Origin: Candidatus Thorarchaeota archaeon MP8T_1
GTDB lineage: Archaea > Asgardarchaeota > Thorarchaeia > Thorarchaeales > Thorarchaeaceae
Direction: 5' to 3'
Assembly (NCBI GenBank): GCA_002825465.1
Contig: PJER01000032.1
Span: 1 to 25,829 of the forward strand
DNA: 25,829 nt
In this document: piece by piece, positions 14,468 to 21,900 of the stretch
How positions within the stretch are numbered: the stretch's first letter is position 1
Layout: the number at the start of each line of letters is the position of its first letter
Notes under the pieces: model-generated
Database searches by the model: none
The model's input: the letters and a program-made list of their open reading frames with translations, nothing else
What the model was told of the DNA's origin: nothing
Made by a program: the position numbers and the translations under genes

Positions 14468-15499
14468 GTGGTTGAATTTAATGTGAGTAAATTCCAAGAC
14501 ATCTTTCAGAAGATGTACGATGAAGACAGATTCTCTGGCGTAATATTGGTTGCAAAAGGAGAGAATGTTGTCTACGAAAAAGCGTGGGGGTATGCAAACA
14601 AGAATTTCCAAGTTCCAAATGAGATAGACACCAAGTTCAATATTGGTTCATTGAATAAATTGATCACGAAGATTGCGATATTGCAGTTAGTCCAAAGAGG
14701 CTTGTTGAGTCTGGATGACCTCGTCGGAAAACACCTACCAGAATTTCCTATAGAGATTGCAACCAAGGTTAGGATACATCATCTAATTTCATTCACATCA
14801 GGAATGGGTGATTACTTCAACGAGAAATTTGAAGCAGCAAATGGAAATCTACGAACACTTGATGATTTTGTTCCATTCTTTATCGATGACACACTTGCAT
14901 TCGAACCAGGAGAAGGGAGCCAATATAGCAATGCAGGATATGTTGTACTCGGAAAGATAATCGAAGCAGTATCCGGGATGGACTATTATGATTATGTTAA
15001 GGAGTACATTTGCAGACCAGCTGGAATGTTGGATACTGACCATTTTGAGATTGATTCTATAACATCGAAGTTGGCAACAGGATACACCAAGCAAATGCCA
15101 GACTGTTCAAGACATCCAATAAAAAGAAGAGCCAATTATTTCATCATAGGAAGTCGTGGTAGTTCCGCAGGAGGCGGGCAATCTACGGTTTACGATCTAT
15201 TGAAACTCGATATTGCTATAGAGAACGCAGTTCTGCTTGATGGACCGCATTCGTCCCGAGTTTTCGTTCCATTGAATGCCGAACCCGGTAGAAAACCAAA
15301 GCTAGTTGGACTTGCAGGAGGAGCTCCAGGTTTGACTGCTTTGTATTTGAAATATAACAGCAAGGGATATACAGTCTTCGTTCTCTCAAATTATGACCCA
15401 GAAGATGTGGAACCCATTGGTGAACAAGTCACAAATTTCTTCATCCCAGAGAATGAGAGAGGGGGACTCATTAGTATGTCTCCTCCAGAAAATGAGTGA
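14468..15499 (+). CDS. Cytoplasmic serine hydrolase of the beta-lactamase class C-like family
   Basis: This protein has 343 residues from the GTG at 14468. GTG is preferred because GAGG at 14454-14457 is then 10 bases upstream; a TTG at 14459 in frame would add three residues with almost no spacing. Motifs: SLNK (SxxK nucleophile, about residues 61-64), YSN (about 153-155) inside GSQYSNAGYVVLGKIIE, and AGGSQ/GGAPG-type glycine-rich strands near 237 and 285 where the third motif should lie. Unlike the hydrolase at 6670, it has no signal peptide or membrane helix, so it probably acts in the cytoplasm as an esterase or peptidase. It diverges from the winged-helix regulator, its likely repressor. 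The substrate is unknown. Confidence 0.87.
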   Translation: MVEFNVSKFQDIFQKMYDEDRFSGVILVAKGENVVYEKAWGYANKNFQVPNEIDTKFNIGSLNKLITKIAILQLVQRGLLSLDDLVGKHLPEFPIEIATKVRIHHLISFTSGMGDYFNEKFEAANGNLRTLDDFVPFFIDDTLAFEPGEGSQYSNAGYVVLGKIIEAVSGMDYYDYVKEYICRPAGMLDTDHFEIDSITSKLATGYTKQMPDCSRHPIKRRANYFIIGSRGSSAGGGQSTVYDLLKLDIAIENAVLLDGPHSSRVFVPLNAEPGRKPKLVGLAGGAPGLTALYLKYNSKGYTVFVLSNYDPEDVEPIGEQVTNFFIPENERGGLISMSPPENE

Positions 15500-15514
15500 T
15501 TTAGAAAAACTCAT
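15492..15514. repeat. Weak hairpin between convergent genes
   Basis: ATGAGT (15492-15497) and ACTCAT (15509-15514) form a 6-bp stem with an 11-base A-rich loop that spans the hydrolase stop codon. It could help end both convergent transcripts, but it is short and may be chance. Confidence 0.2.
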
Positions 15515-15528
15515 GCCATGAAAATCTA

Positions 15529-15951
15529 TCAATCCACTTTCAAGAAAGTGATGAGTGCTTCACCATCTAAGACAACCTTATCGTTTTGATTTGTGCAGGT
15601 GGTCTTTAGAGTGACCCGTTGTTTCTCATTATTCAAATTGATGACCTCAACTCGAGCTGTAATAGTATCCCCAATCCGAACTGGTGCTATGAAGCGCATA
15701 CTCTGACTCATATAGACTGTGCCAGGACCTGGAAGATGCATTCCAATTACAGCACTGATATATGAAGCAGTTAAAATACCATGTGCTATTCGACCGCCAA
15801 ACATAGTCTTCTTTGCCCATTCCTCATTGAAATGAATTGGATTGAAATCTCCACTGAGGTCTCCAAATTTCTGAATGTCCTCCTCAGTTATAGAATGTAC
15901 AACCTCTGCAGACTGTCCCATCGTAAGATCTGAATACTTGCTTACTTTCAT
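15529..15951 (-). CDS. MaoC-like (R)-specific enoyl-CoA hydratase
   Basis: This 140-residue protein has the hot-dog fold pattern of the MaoC/PhaJ family. SGDFNPIHFNEEWAKKTMFG contains the catalytic Asp and His (D35 and H40) in the DxNPxH hydratase motif, followed by GRIAHGILTASYIS, the conserved AHG turn on the long central helix. FIAPVRIGDTITARVEV is the usual second half. It should hydrate trans-2-enoyl-CoA to (R)-3-hydroxyacyl-CoA, or act on a related acyl-CoA, in the cytoplasm. Size is normal for a single-domain member. It stands alone between a convergent hydrolase gene and the NosD-like gene, so no fatty-acid or polyester pathway can be read from context. Confidence 0.93.
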   Translation of the reverse strand: MKVSKYSDLTMGQSAEVVHSITEEDIQKFGDLSGDFNPIHFNEEWAKKTMFGGRIAHGILTASYISAVIGMHLPGPGTVYMSQSMRFIAPVRIGDTITARVEVINLNNEKQRVTLKTTCTNQNDKVVLDGEALITFLKVD

Positions 15952-16027
15952 TTTTTATTCATTCCTGAGTGAATGCATTAAATGATATGCAAGATAAAAT
16001 TAGTCCTAGATAGGTGAATCAAAAAAG

Positions 16028-16055
16028 TAGTAAGAGGAGTCAAGGGAGACTCCTC
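16028..16055 (-). terminator. Intrinsic-type terminator of the NosD-like gene
   Basis: GAGGAGTC (16034-16041) and GACTCCTC (16048-16055) form a perfect 8-bp stem with a 6-base loop, 8 bases past the stop codon. On the minus strand the stem is followed by a T-rich stretch ending in a run of six T. This is a hairpin plus T-run layout; archaeal termination often needs only the T-run. Confidence 0.65.
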
Positions 16056-16063
16056 AATCTATT

Positions 16064-18436
16064 CTAACCTCGTTTTGTCTTGTATCCAATTGCAACTACA
16101 ACCAGTAGTACGATAACACCCCCAGCACCAATGGCAAGAATCAATGTTGTTGGAAGCCCATTAGTTGGTGCTGAAACGACAACAGTCACAAACATGTGGA
16201 AAGCATTTCCATAGGGATCTGCGATTTCAAGTAACAAAGTATAGTTGCCAAGTTCCAAGTCAACAATATTGGTTAGAACTCCTGTAGAACTCATGGTAAA
16301 GTGTACAGTATCGTTGACAAAATAGGAGTCGATGCCAGATGGGTCGATAGCAATGTACCGAACGTTGACATCATCACCAAGAATAATCTCGATTAGTATT
16401 GGTCCTTCAACTTCTGGTGGTGTTAAATCTTCTACTTCCGCAGTTGTTGAATTACCTATCGAGTGCCCAGAGATGTGATAGACTGTCAATTCAATAGTGT
16501 GTATTCCATGTGAGAGACCATCAACAAGATACTCGATATCATTACCATCCCAATCCTCTACAAGGACACTAGAACCATCAACAAACACTTCGTAGTGAGA
16601 TGGATTCAGGGCATATGCCTCCCAGACAATCACATTATCTGTCTCAAGTATCTCGTATTCTATTGGTCCGGGTCGCTCAAGATCCAAACTCCGAGATGGA
16701 AAGAGATCCTGGTTGTCAATACCTATATCCGTGGTGATATTGTAGTATCCAGTGTAGTTGTAATTATGCCACCAATTGCCTATACTCACATTATCATGCC
16801 AAAGAATGTACATGCCAGAGAATGTACCTTGCTCGTACGCATTAATTGTGTTCCAACCAATATCATTACCATAAATTGAGCAGTTACCACTGACATCCAT
16901 GTAGATACCGTACTCATTATCAAAGACTATGTTGTCTGTAATATTGGATCTAATATTCACAACAAAGATTCCATAGATATTGTGATGCACAAAATTCTCA
17001 GAAACGAGATTGTTATAACACTCCTCAGTACCAATACCAATTCCATAGCCACCAGTGTCATAGACCTCATTTCCAATAATGAAGTTATTATCCGCATTTA
17101 TTGATATACCATAATTAGAATTGTTGTACAGGAGATTATTCTCTACAAGTACATGTTCATAGCCATAAGATAGAATTCCTGCACATCTCCATGGAGTGAC
17201 GTTAGAAAATCCATTTCCATGAATCACATTTTTGGATATTGTGATATCTTCAAGCCCTTCAGCTCCCCAACAGAGAATACCAGTATCGGTATTGTTGAAG
17301 ATTACATTATTTGATATCTCAACTCTTTCCGATACTTCTACTGTGACACCTGTGGGCGTATTATTCCATATTGTGTTATCAGAAATGATCCAATCTTGGA
17401 CATTGCCCAAATAGACTCCACATATAGCGTTGATCATCTGTGGCCACCAACCATTATTATGGATATCATTCTGAAGTATTGTTCCATTGTCTGAATTTAA
17501 TCCATCAATTCCATGATCTGAGTTATTGTAGATGTGATTATCAAAGATATATGCCCAGTCAGTATTCTCGACAAAGATCCCATTTCGTGCATTATCATAG
17601 ATTTCATTTCCAACGATTGTTGAGTAATGAGACCCATAGAGGTGAACGCCGCACATTGTACCAGTATAGAACCAATTTTCATAGATCGTATTTTCCTCTA
17701 TAGTAAGATGCGGAGAATTGATTGCGTATATGCCGCTGCCTTCACATTCTGAGATTTCATTGTTCGAAATAGTAACGAAATGAGACTGGTATACTTGAAT
17801 CCCTGCATAAGAGGATATGGAAGATATGTGGCAATTCGTTATTGTTGTGCTATTCGCTTCATGCAGCGCTATTGCATTGACATTGCCATCGGATATCGTA
17901 CACCCATCGACTGTCGCTCCTTCAGACCACAGAATAAATAGACTCTCTTCATCAATGTCTGTAATTGTGCATCCTGTGATTGATAGAGAATCTATCTCCC
18001 ATAACTCCATACCCACAGATTTTGATTCAATTACTGTATCGACAATTGATACTTGAGACGCATTAATAATATTTATTCCAAATGAGGTCCAGGGAGTGAT
18101 GTCAGCTATATAGCAGCCGCGAATCTCAAAGCAAACGGTGACATGTTGTATCAATATCCCTGTTATATCAGAAGTGATATTGTACCCTTCAATGATATAC
18201 GGTGTCGCTGGCTCACCTGTACCAGCCCAACTTTCAACACTTGCCATATCGTGAAAAGCTGTATCATTCAGTATCCAAATTGGGTCATGTGTGTCGTAAG
18301 ATAGAGCATTCAACTTTATAGATGATTGCTCGCTTGATGCCCTTGCTTCTAATTGAATCGGAGTATAAACTCCAGCTAGAAGCAAAGGTGTTGCAAAAAG
18401 AAGTATGATTACTAGCGCATTCCTAGCATGCTTCAC
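16064..18436 (-). CDS. NosD-like right-handed beta-helix surface protein
   Basis: This protein has 790 residues from the GTG at 18436. AGGAGG lies exactly 7 bases upstream, and the resulting N-terminus (KHARNALVIILLFATPLLLAG) is a clean signal peptide. An in-frame ATG at 18763 would add 109 unlikely residues. Residues about 60-585 are parallel beta-helix repeats of the NosD/CASH type, with recurring NNxIxxNxxYGIxxxxxxxxIIGNxI units. They are followed by an Ig-like module (588-675), a second beta module (676-757), a membrane helix (about 765-785) and a KTKRG tail. Proteins of this build bind or cleave carbohydrate or protein at the cell surface; no catalytic residues are evident. It shares its Ig-like module with the 847-residue protein at 21901. 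Confidence 0.9.
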   Translation of the reverse strand: MKHARNALVIILLFATPLLLAGVYTPIQLEARASSEQSSIKLNALSYDTHDPIWILNDTAFHDMASVESWAGTGEPATPYIIEGYNITSDITGILIQHVTVCFEIRGCYIADITPWTSFGINIINASQVSIVDTVIESKSVGMELWEIDSLSITGCTITDIDEESLFILWSEGATVDGCTISDGNVNAIALHEANSTTITNCHISSISSYAGIQVYQSHFVTISNNEISECEGSGIYAINSPHLTIEENTIYENWFYTGTMCGVHLYGSHYSTIVGNEIYDNARNGIFVENTDWAYIFDNHIYNNSDHGIDGLNSDNGTILQNDIHNNGWWPQMINAICGVYLGNVQDWIISDNTIWNNTPTGVTVEVSERVEISNNVIFNNTDTGILCWGAEGLEDITISKNVIHGNGFSNVTPWRCAGILSYGYEHVLVENNLLYNNSNYGISINADNNFIIGNEVYDTGGYGIGIGTEECYNNLVSENFVHHNIYGIFVVNIRSNITDNIVFDNEYGIYMDVSGNCSIYGNDIGWNTINAYEQGTFSGMYILWHDNVSIGNWWHNYNYTGYYNITTDIGIDNQDLFPSRSLDLERPGPIEYEILETDNVIVWEAYALNPSHYEVFVDGSSVLVEDWDGNDIEYLVDGLSHGIHTIELTVYHISGHSIGNSTTAEVEDLTPPEVEGPILIEIILGDDVNVRYIAIDPSGIDSYFVNDTVHFTMSSTGVLTNIVDLELGNYTLLLEIADPYGNAFHMFVTVVVSAPTNGLPTTLILAIGAGGVIVLLVVVAIGYKTKRG

Positions 18437-18553
18437 AACGTATCCTCCTAAAGATGCGAATAAGCATATTTTGAGAATCATAGCCTTATTAGTTATGTCA
18501 TAATTTGGAAAAAAATGGAAACTTAGATTAAAGAGTTGCAAAACAAGTACAAT

Positions 18554-19876
18554 ATGCGATTCTTTGAACCTTCTGAAAAACAGCCATGCTATTATTGCAA
18601 GAGAATTGCTGGAGCTGTGGAGAAAGACTATCCAATCCGGGATGGTATTTATACATTTGAGAACTACGTCTTTCGCTGTGCTTGGCATGCAAGATTCACT
18701 TGCTCGAAGTGTGGTGAGGAGTATCACTTCAGCTGGTTGTATTGGTGTCCAGAAAAAAGACAACTAATATGTGGGAACTGTAATGAGCCTACCTTGAGAC
18801 CTGTTGCATTCTGGGATCGAACATATGCATATGACTTCCATTGTGAGGATTGTGGGGAACATCATTACGATCTTCTCTATTCTGAGTTTCAGGGTATGCA
18901 TCCTTGGCAATTAGGTAATCATGATATCATCTCGAATGTCGATTCTGAGTATCCTTGGAAACCTGAGTGGATACCTATGGAACGGAAGGATGGCAAGGAA
19001 ATTGAGATCAGCGAAGCACTCAAACTTCCTAATCGCATCATGCAACTCCGAGATGAATTAGGACCTCATGGTGTTCTCAAGTACGGGATTCCAGAGGATA
19101 AAATCAATGAAATAGAACAGAAGAATGCATGGAACGAGAACAGCAATTGGATTGGTTTCCATAGCAAAGAAATGACAGGGGATCCAAATCGCATGTATAT
19201 CATCGATCCTGCTATGTGGAATCTCTTTGGTGATGTAAATGGTCTAACGATTCTAGATGCTGGGTGCGGGAATGGGTATCTAACAAGACAGCTCATGCTA
19301 AAGGGAGCGACCACAATTGGAATCGATTTCTCTAGGAGATTTATCCAGTTTTGTAAGGAAATTGAAAACAAATCAAATCTTGGTTGCGAATTTTATGAAG
19401 GATCATTGACTGAGATGAGTATGTTTGAGACCCAGGCATTTGATATGGTGGTCTCAAACGTTGTAATGGTCGATGTCTTAGACTATGAGACAGCATTCAA
19501 AGAAATTGCCAGAGTCCTAAAGGATAATGGAAGGTTCATCTGGTCAAATACCCATCCCGTTTTTGGGAGGTCTACTACTGCAGGAGATTTCAAGTTTCCA
19601 AAAGATTCACGGAGAAATGAAGAGAGATATATCAAAATGATTGATTGCTATTTTGAAACAGGTGCTGAGATGATAAACTGGTTTAAAGCACCAACTTGGC
19701 AATTCATACGCACCTTGGAAGATTATAGTAAAGCATTGAAAAATGCAGGATTTGTTATATCTGAAATCCGAGAACCACAACCCTCTGTAGAAGATATTCA
19801 GAAACATCCAAATCATCTGGCATTCGATGCTGATCGATGGCCCCACTTCATCATATTTGAGTGTATAAAGAAATAG
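18554..19876 (+). CDS. SAM-dependent methyltransferase with an N-terminal zinc-binding domain
   Basis: This protein has 440 residues from the ATG at 18554; a TTG at 18536 would add six. The N-terminal 100 residues hold four CxxC pairs (C12/C15, C50/C53, C73/C76, C97/C100) plus C42, H45 and C65, enough for two or more zinc sites. The class I methyltransferase fold follows: ILDAGCGNGYLTRQLMLKG (motif I, about 233-251), TIGIDFS (acidic end of strand 2), FDMVVSNVVMVDV (motif IV) and RVLKDNGRFIWS. The C-terminal part (WFKAPTWQFIRTLEDYSKAL) resembles UbiE/Methyltransf_11-type enzymes. The substrate is unknown; the zinc region may bind nucleic acid or protein. It diverges from the NosD-like gene with 117 bases between starts. 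Confidence 0.88.
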   Translation: MRFFEPSEKQPCYYCKRIAGAVEKDYPIRDGIYTFENYVFRCAWHARFTCSKCGEEYHFSWLYWCPEKRQLICGNCNEPTLRPVAFWDRTYAYDFHCEDCGEHHYDLLYSEFQGMHPWQLGNHDIISNVDSEYPWKPEWIPMERKDGKEIEISEALKLPNRIMQLRDELGPHGVLKYGIPEDKINEIEQKNAWNENSNWIGFHSKEMTGDPNRMYIIDPAMWNLFGDVNGLTILDAGCGNGYLTRQLMLKGATTIGIDFSRRFIQFCKEIENKSNLGCEFYEGSLTEMSMFETQAFDMVVSNVVMVDVLDYETAFKEIARVLKDNGRFIWSNTHPVFGRSTTAGDFKFPKDSRRNEERYIKMIDCYFETGAEMINWFKAPTWQFIRTLEDYSKALKNAGFVISEIREPQPSVEDIQKHPNHLAFDADRWPHFIIFECIKK

Positions 19877-19940
19877 TCTAAAAGTCAAAATGTGTTTAGG
19901 TCTCTAACCGTTGGGTTCGGTTTAATTCGAGGTAGCAATC

Positions 19941-20327
19941 ATGCAATTAGGATTATCAGGTGGAATGATATTCATAACTGCTGCACTCATCACCTATACA
20001 ATAGCAGTATGGGGAGAGCAGATAACTAAAGAACTCAAACCAGCATTTGTCGTGATGTTTTGTATAGGAGTGGTTTGTGATACAACTGGGACTCTTCTAA
20101 TGACAACCATAGAAACATCACCATTAGGATTCTATGAAACACTATTCCATATAATCACAGGTGCCGCCGCAATACTACTCATGCTTATCCACGCAATTTG
20201 GGCAATCAGAGTTCTAGTTCAAAAGGACGAAGTATCAGCCGCAAGATTTCATAAATTCTCGAAATTTGTTTGGCTCTTTTGGTTGGTTCCATTCCTCTCT
20301 CCAATGTTCACTGGAATGCTGGGATAA
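19941..20327 (+). CDS. HsmA-family (TIGR03987) four-helix membrane protein
   Basis: This 128-residue protein has four hydrophobic segments (about 5-23, 34-54, 67-90 and 106-126). It carries landmarks I associate with the HsmA/TIGR03987 family: YTIAVWGEQ early, CIGVVCDTTGTLLM in helix 2, FHIITGAAAILLMLIHAIWA in helix 3, and ARFHKFSKFVWLFWLVPF in helix 4. The conserved His residues in helices 3 and 4 could bind a metal or heme, but this is inference; the family function is not established to my knowledge. GAGGT at 19929-19933, 7 bases upstream, supports the start. It lies 64 bases after the methyltransferase gene, in the same direction. Confidence 0.8.
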   Translation: MQLGLSGGMIFITAALITYTIAVWGEQITKELKPAFVVMFCIGVVCDTTGTLLMTTIETSPLGFYETLFHIITGAAAILLMLIHAIWAIRVLVQKDEVSAARFHKFSKFVWLFWLVPFLSPMFTGMLG

Positions 20328-20398
20328 ATTCCAAATAAAAAATACTCAACAGTAATATACACAGATGATAATTAGTTTAGAAAAGATGGTGCTAACAG

Positions 20399-21280
20399 AT
20401 GACAAAGGTAGCAGTGATTTCAACAGATGATAGAGTCTACGGAGTCAACAAATCTTTCGAGTTGCTTGGCATCAATCCGGTACAAGAGAAAGATGTTGTT
20501 TTCAAGGTCAATTTCAACACTGCAGATCCTCCACCTGCATCAAGTGACATGCAGACTATTCGCCAAATAATAGTGAAAATGAGAGATATGGGTGCTAAGA
20601 AAATCACAATTGCTGAGAGATGCGGACCTGCAAATACTGAAGAAGCATTCAAGAAGAAAGGGCTCTACAAACTTGCGGAGGAGTTTGATTTGACCATTGT
20701 CAACCTAGAGACCGTTCCAAGAGAAGAATGGGTCTTGAAAGATCCTCCTGGAAACCATTGGAAGGACGGATTTCTCTTCTCCAAGACATACGCCAATGCT
20801 GAATGCGTCGTTGAAACTTGTTGTTTGAAGACTCACCAGTATGGTGGGCACTTCACTCTGTCAATGAAAAATGCGACAGCACTTGTACCACGTAAAGGAT
20901 ACAGTCTAATGAACGAATTGCATAGCTCGCCACATCAGAGAAAAATGATAGCAGAGATTAATGCAGCTTACAAGTGGGATCTTGTCATCATGGATGGGGT
21001 CGTTGCATTCGTTGATGGAGGACCGATGGAAGGAACACGAGTAGACTCAAATGTGTTTGTTGCAGGAACCGATAAGGTCGCAATTGATGCCATAGGTGTT
21101 GCACTACTACGGATGCACGGAACGACGCCAGAGGTCTCTGAAGGATCAATATTTGAGCAAGAGCAAATAGCAAGAGCTATCGAGATTGGCTTTGGGATTT
21201 CTTCGTGTGAAGAAATAGAGTTCCTGACAGACTCACCTGAGAGTCAAAACTTGGTTGAAAAAATAAAAGCCCAGTTCTAA
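20399..21280 (+). CDS. DUF362 domain protein
   Basis: This 293-residue protein fits DUF362: an early KVAVIS strand, VVFKVNFNTADPP near 33-45, a GAKKITIAERCG strand-loop, and the family hallmark CCLKTHQYGGHFTLSMKN (the KTH...KN motif, about 141-158). MDGVVAFVDGGPMEGT and VFVAGTDKVAIDAIGVALL follow, also typical. Many DUF362 proteins carry a C-terminal ferredoxin domain; this one ends without it. The family's biochemical role is unclear. The start follows a GGTG element. It lies 71 bases after the HsmA-family gene in the same direction and may be co-transcribed. Confidence 0.88.
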   Translation: MTKVAVISTDDRVYGVNKSFELLGINPVQEKDVVFKVNFNTADPPPASSDMQTIRQIIVKMRDMGAKKITIAERCGPANTEEAFKKKGLYKLAEEFDLTIVNLETVPREEWVLKDPPGNHWKDGFLFSKTYANAECVVETCCLKTHQYGGHFTLSMKNATALVPRKGYSLMNELHSSPHQRKMIAEINAAYKWDLVIMDGVVAFVDGGPMEGTRVDSNVFVAGTDKVAIDAIGVALLRMHGTTPEVSEGSIFEQEQIARAIEIGFGISSCEEIEFLTDSPESQNLVEKIKAQF

Positions 21281-21313
21281 ATATTGATTGTATAGTTGTC
21301 AGAAGAGAGTGCG

Positions 21314-21769
21314 TTAGATTTCACGCAACATTGATGGTGCACTTGTGCATAAAGTAGTGAATTCAATTGATTGCTTCATATCGTCAGGAACTTTGTCTCG
21401 TGTGACTCTTGCAAATCCCTTCTTCTTGAAGTATTCCTCTGCTGTATCTGTTAGTAAGAATAAGCGATTGATTCCCTTTCCTCGAGCAATTTCAATTATG
21501 TTATCTACTAATCTGGTTCCTAATCCCAACCCTTGAAAGTCGGGATGCACTGCTAGAGAACGAAGAAGTGCTGAGTCTTGGTAGATTTCAAGTCCGACAG
21601 ATCCTATGAGAAATTCTGGACCCGCGACTGCTTCTGGATGGCGGATTATCAAGAAGTTATTCAGATGTAGTTCAATACCATCAGGTGGGAGATTCACATT
21701 CTGTAACAGAACTAAAATTGCAGCATGGTCTGAATTCTTGGCTACCTCAATCTTGAGATTGCTTCTCAT
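21314..21769 (-). CDS. ArsN2-like GNAT N-acetyltransferase
   Basis: This 151-residue protein has a GNAT fold. LLRSLAVHPDFQGLGLGTRL gives the beta-4 strand and the QxxGxG acetyl-CoA pyrophosphate loop, and NRLFLLTDTAEEYFKKKGFA gives the closing motif. The C-terminus (SIEFTTLCTSAPSML) and the early LPPDGIELHLNNFLI match what I recall of ArsN2-type acetyltransferases, which detoxify organoarsenical or amino-acid analogues. No ars genes are nearby, so the substrate is open. A TATA box 26 bases upstream of the ATG implies a leaderless mRNA. Confidence 0.85.
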   Translation of the reverse strand: MRSNLKIEVAKNSDHAAILVLLQNVNLPPDGIELHLNNFLIIRHPEAVAGPEFLIGSVGLEIYQDSALLRSLAVHPDFQGLGLGTRLVDNIIEIARGKGINRLFLLTDTAEEYFKKKGFARVTRDKVPDDMKQSIEFTTLCTSAPSMLREI

Positions 21770-21790
21770 ACAAAAAAGATTGCATTAAGT

Positions 21791-21800
21791 GGTTATAATA
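21791..21800 (-). promoter_or_regulatory. TATA box of the ArsN2-like gene
   Basis: On the minus strand TATTATAACC is centred about 26 bases before the ATG at 21769. Since archaeal transcription starts about 25 bases past the TATA centre, the message should start at or next to the ATG, that is, be leaderless. Confidence 0.5.
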
Positions 21801-21846
21801 TGCTCGGAATTTGAGAAGAATAAGTCTCAGTTAATTCATCAAGGTT

Positions 21847-21885
21847 AAAAAAAAAGAGGCGAGAAGCCTGTTCAAAACAGGCTTC
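21847..21885 (-). terminator. Intrinsic-type terminator of the 847-residue surface-protein gene
   Basis: GAAGCCTG (21863-21870) and CAGGCTTC (21878-21885) form a perfect 8-bp stem with a 7-base loop, 15 bases beyond the stop codon. On the minus strand a run of nine T follows after a short GC-containing spacer. It resembles the terminator after the NosD-like gene. Confidence 0.7.
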
Positions 21886-21900
21886 AGTTTGTTATTACTT

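Noticed and set aside
18437..18763. 109-residue N-terminal extension of the NosD-like protein
   Set aside because: It would bury a clean signal peptide, overlap a divergent gene, and ignore the AGGAGG-led GTG at 18436.
19906..19922. AACCG-N7-CGGTT inverted repeat before the HsmA-family gene
   Set aside because: Only five bases per arm and not aligned with a clear TATA box; too weak to claim.
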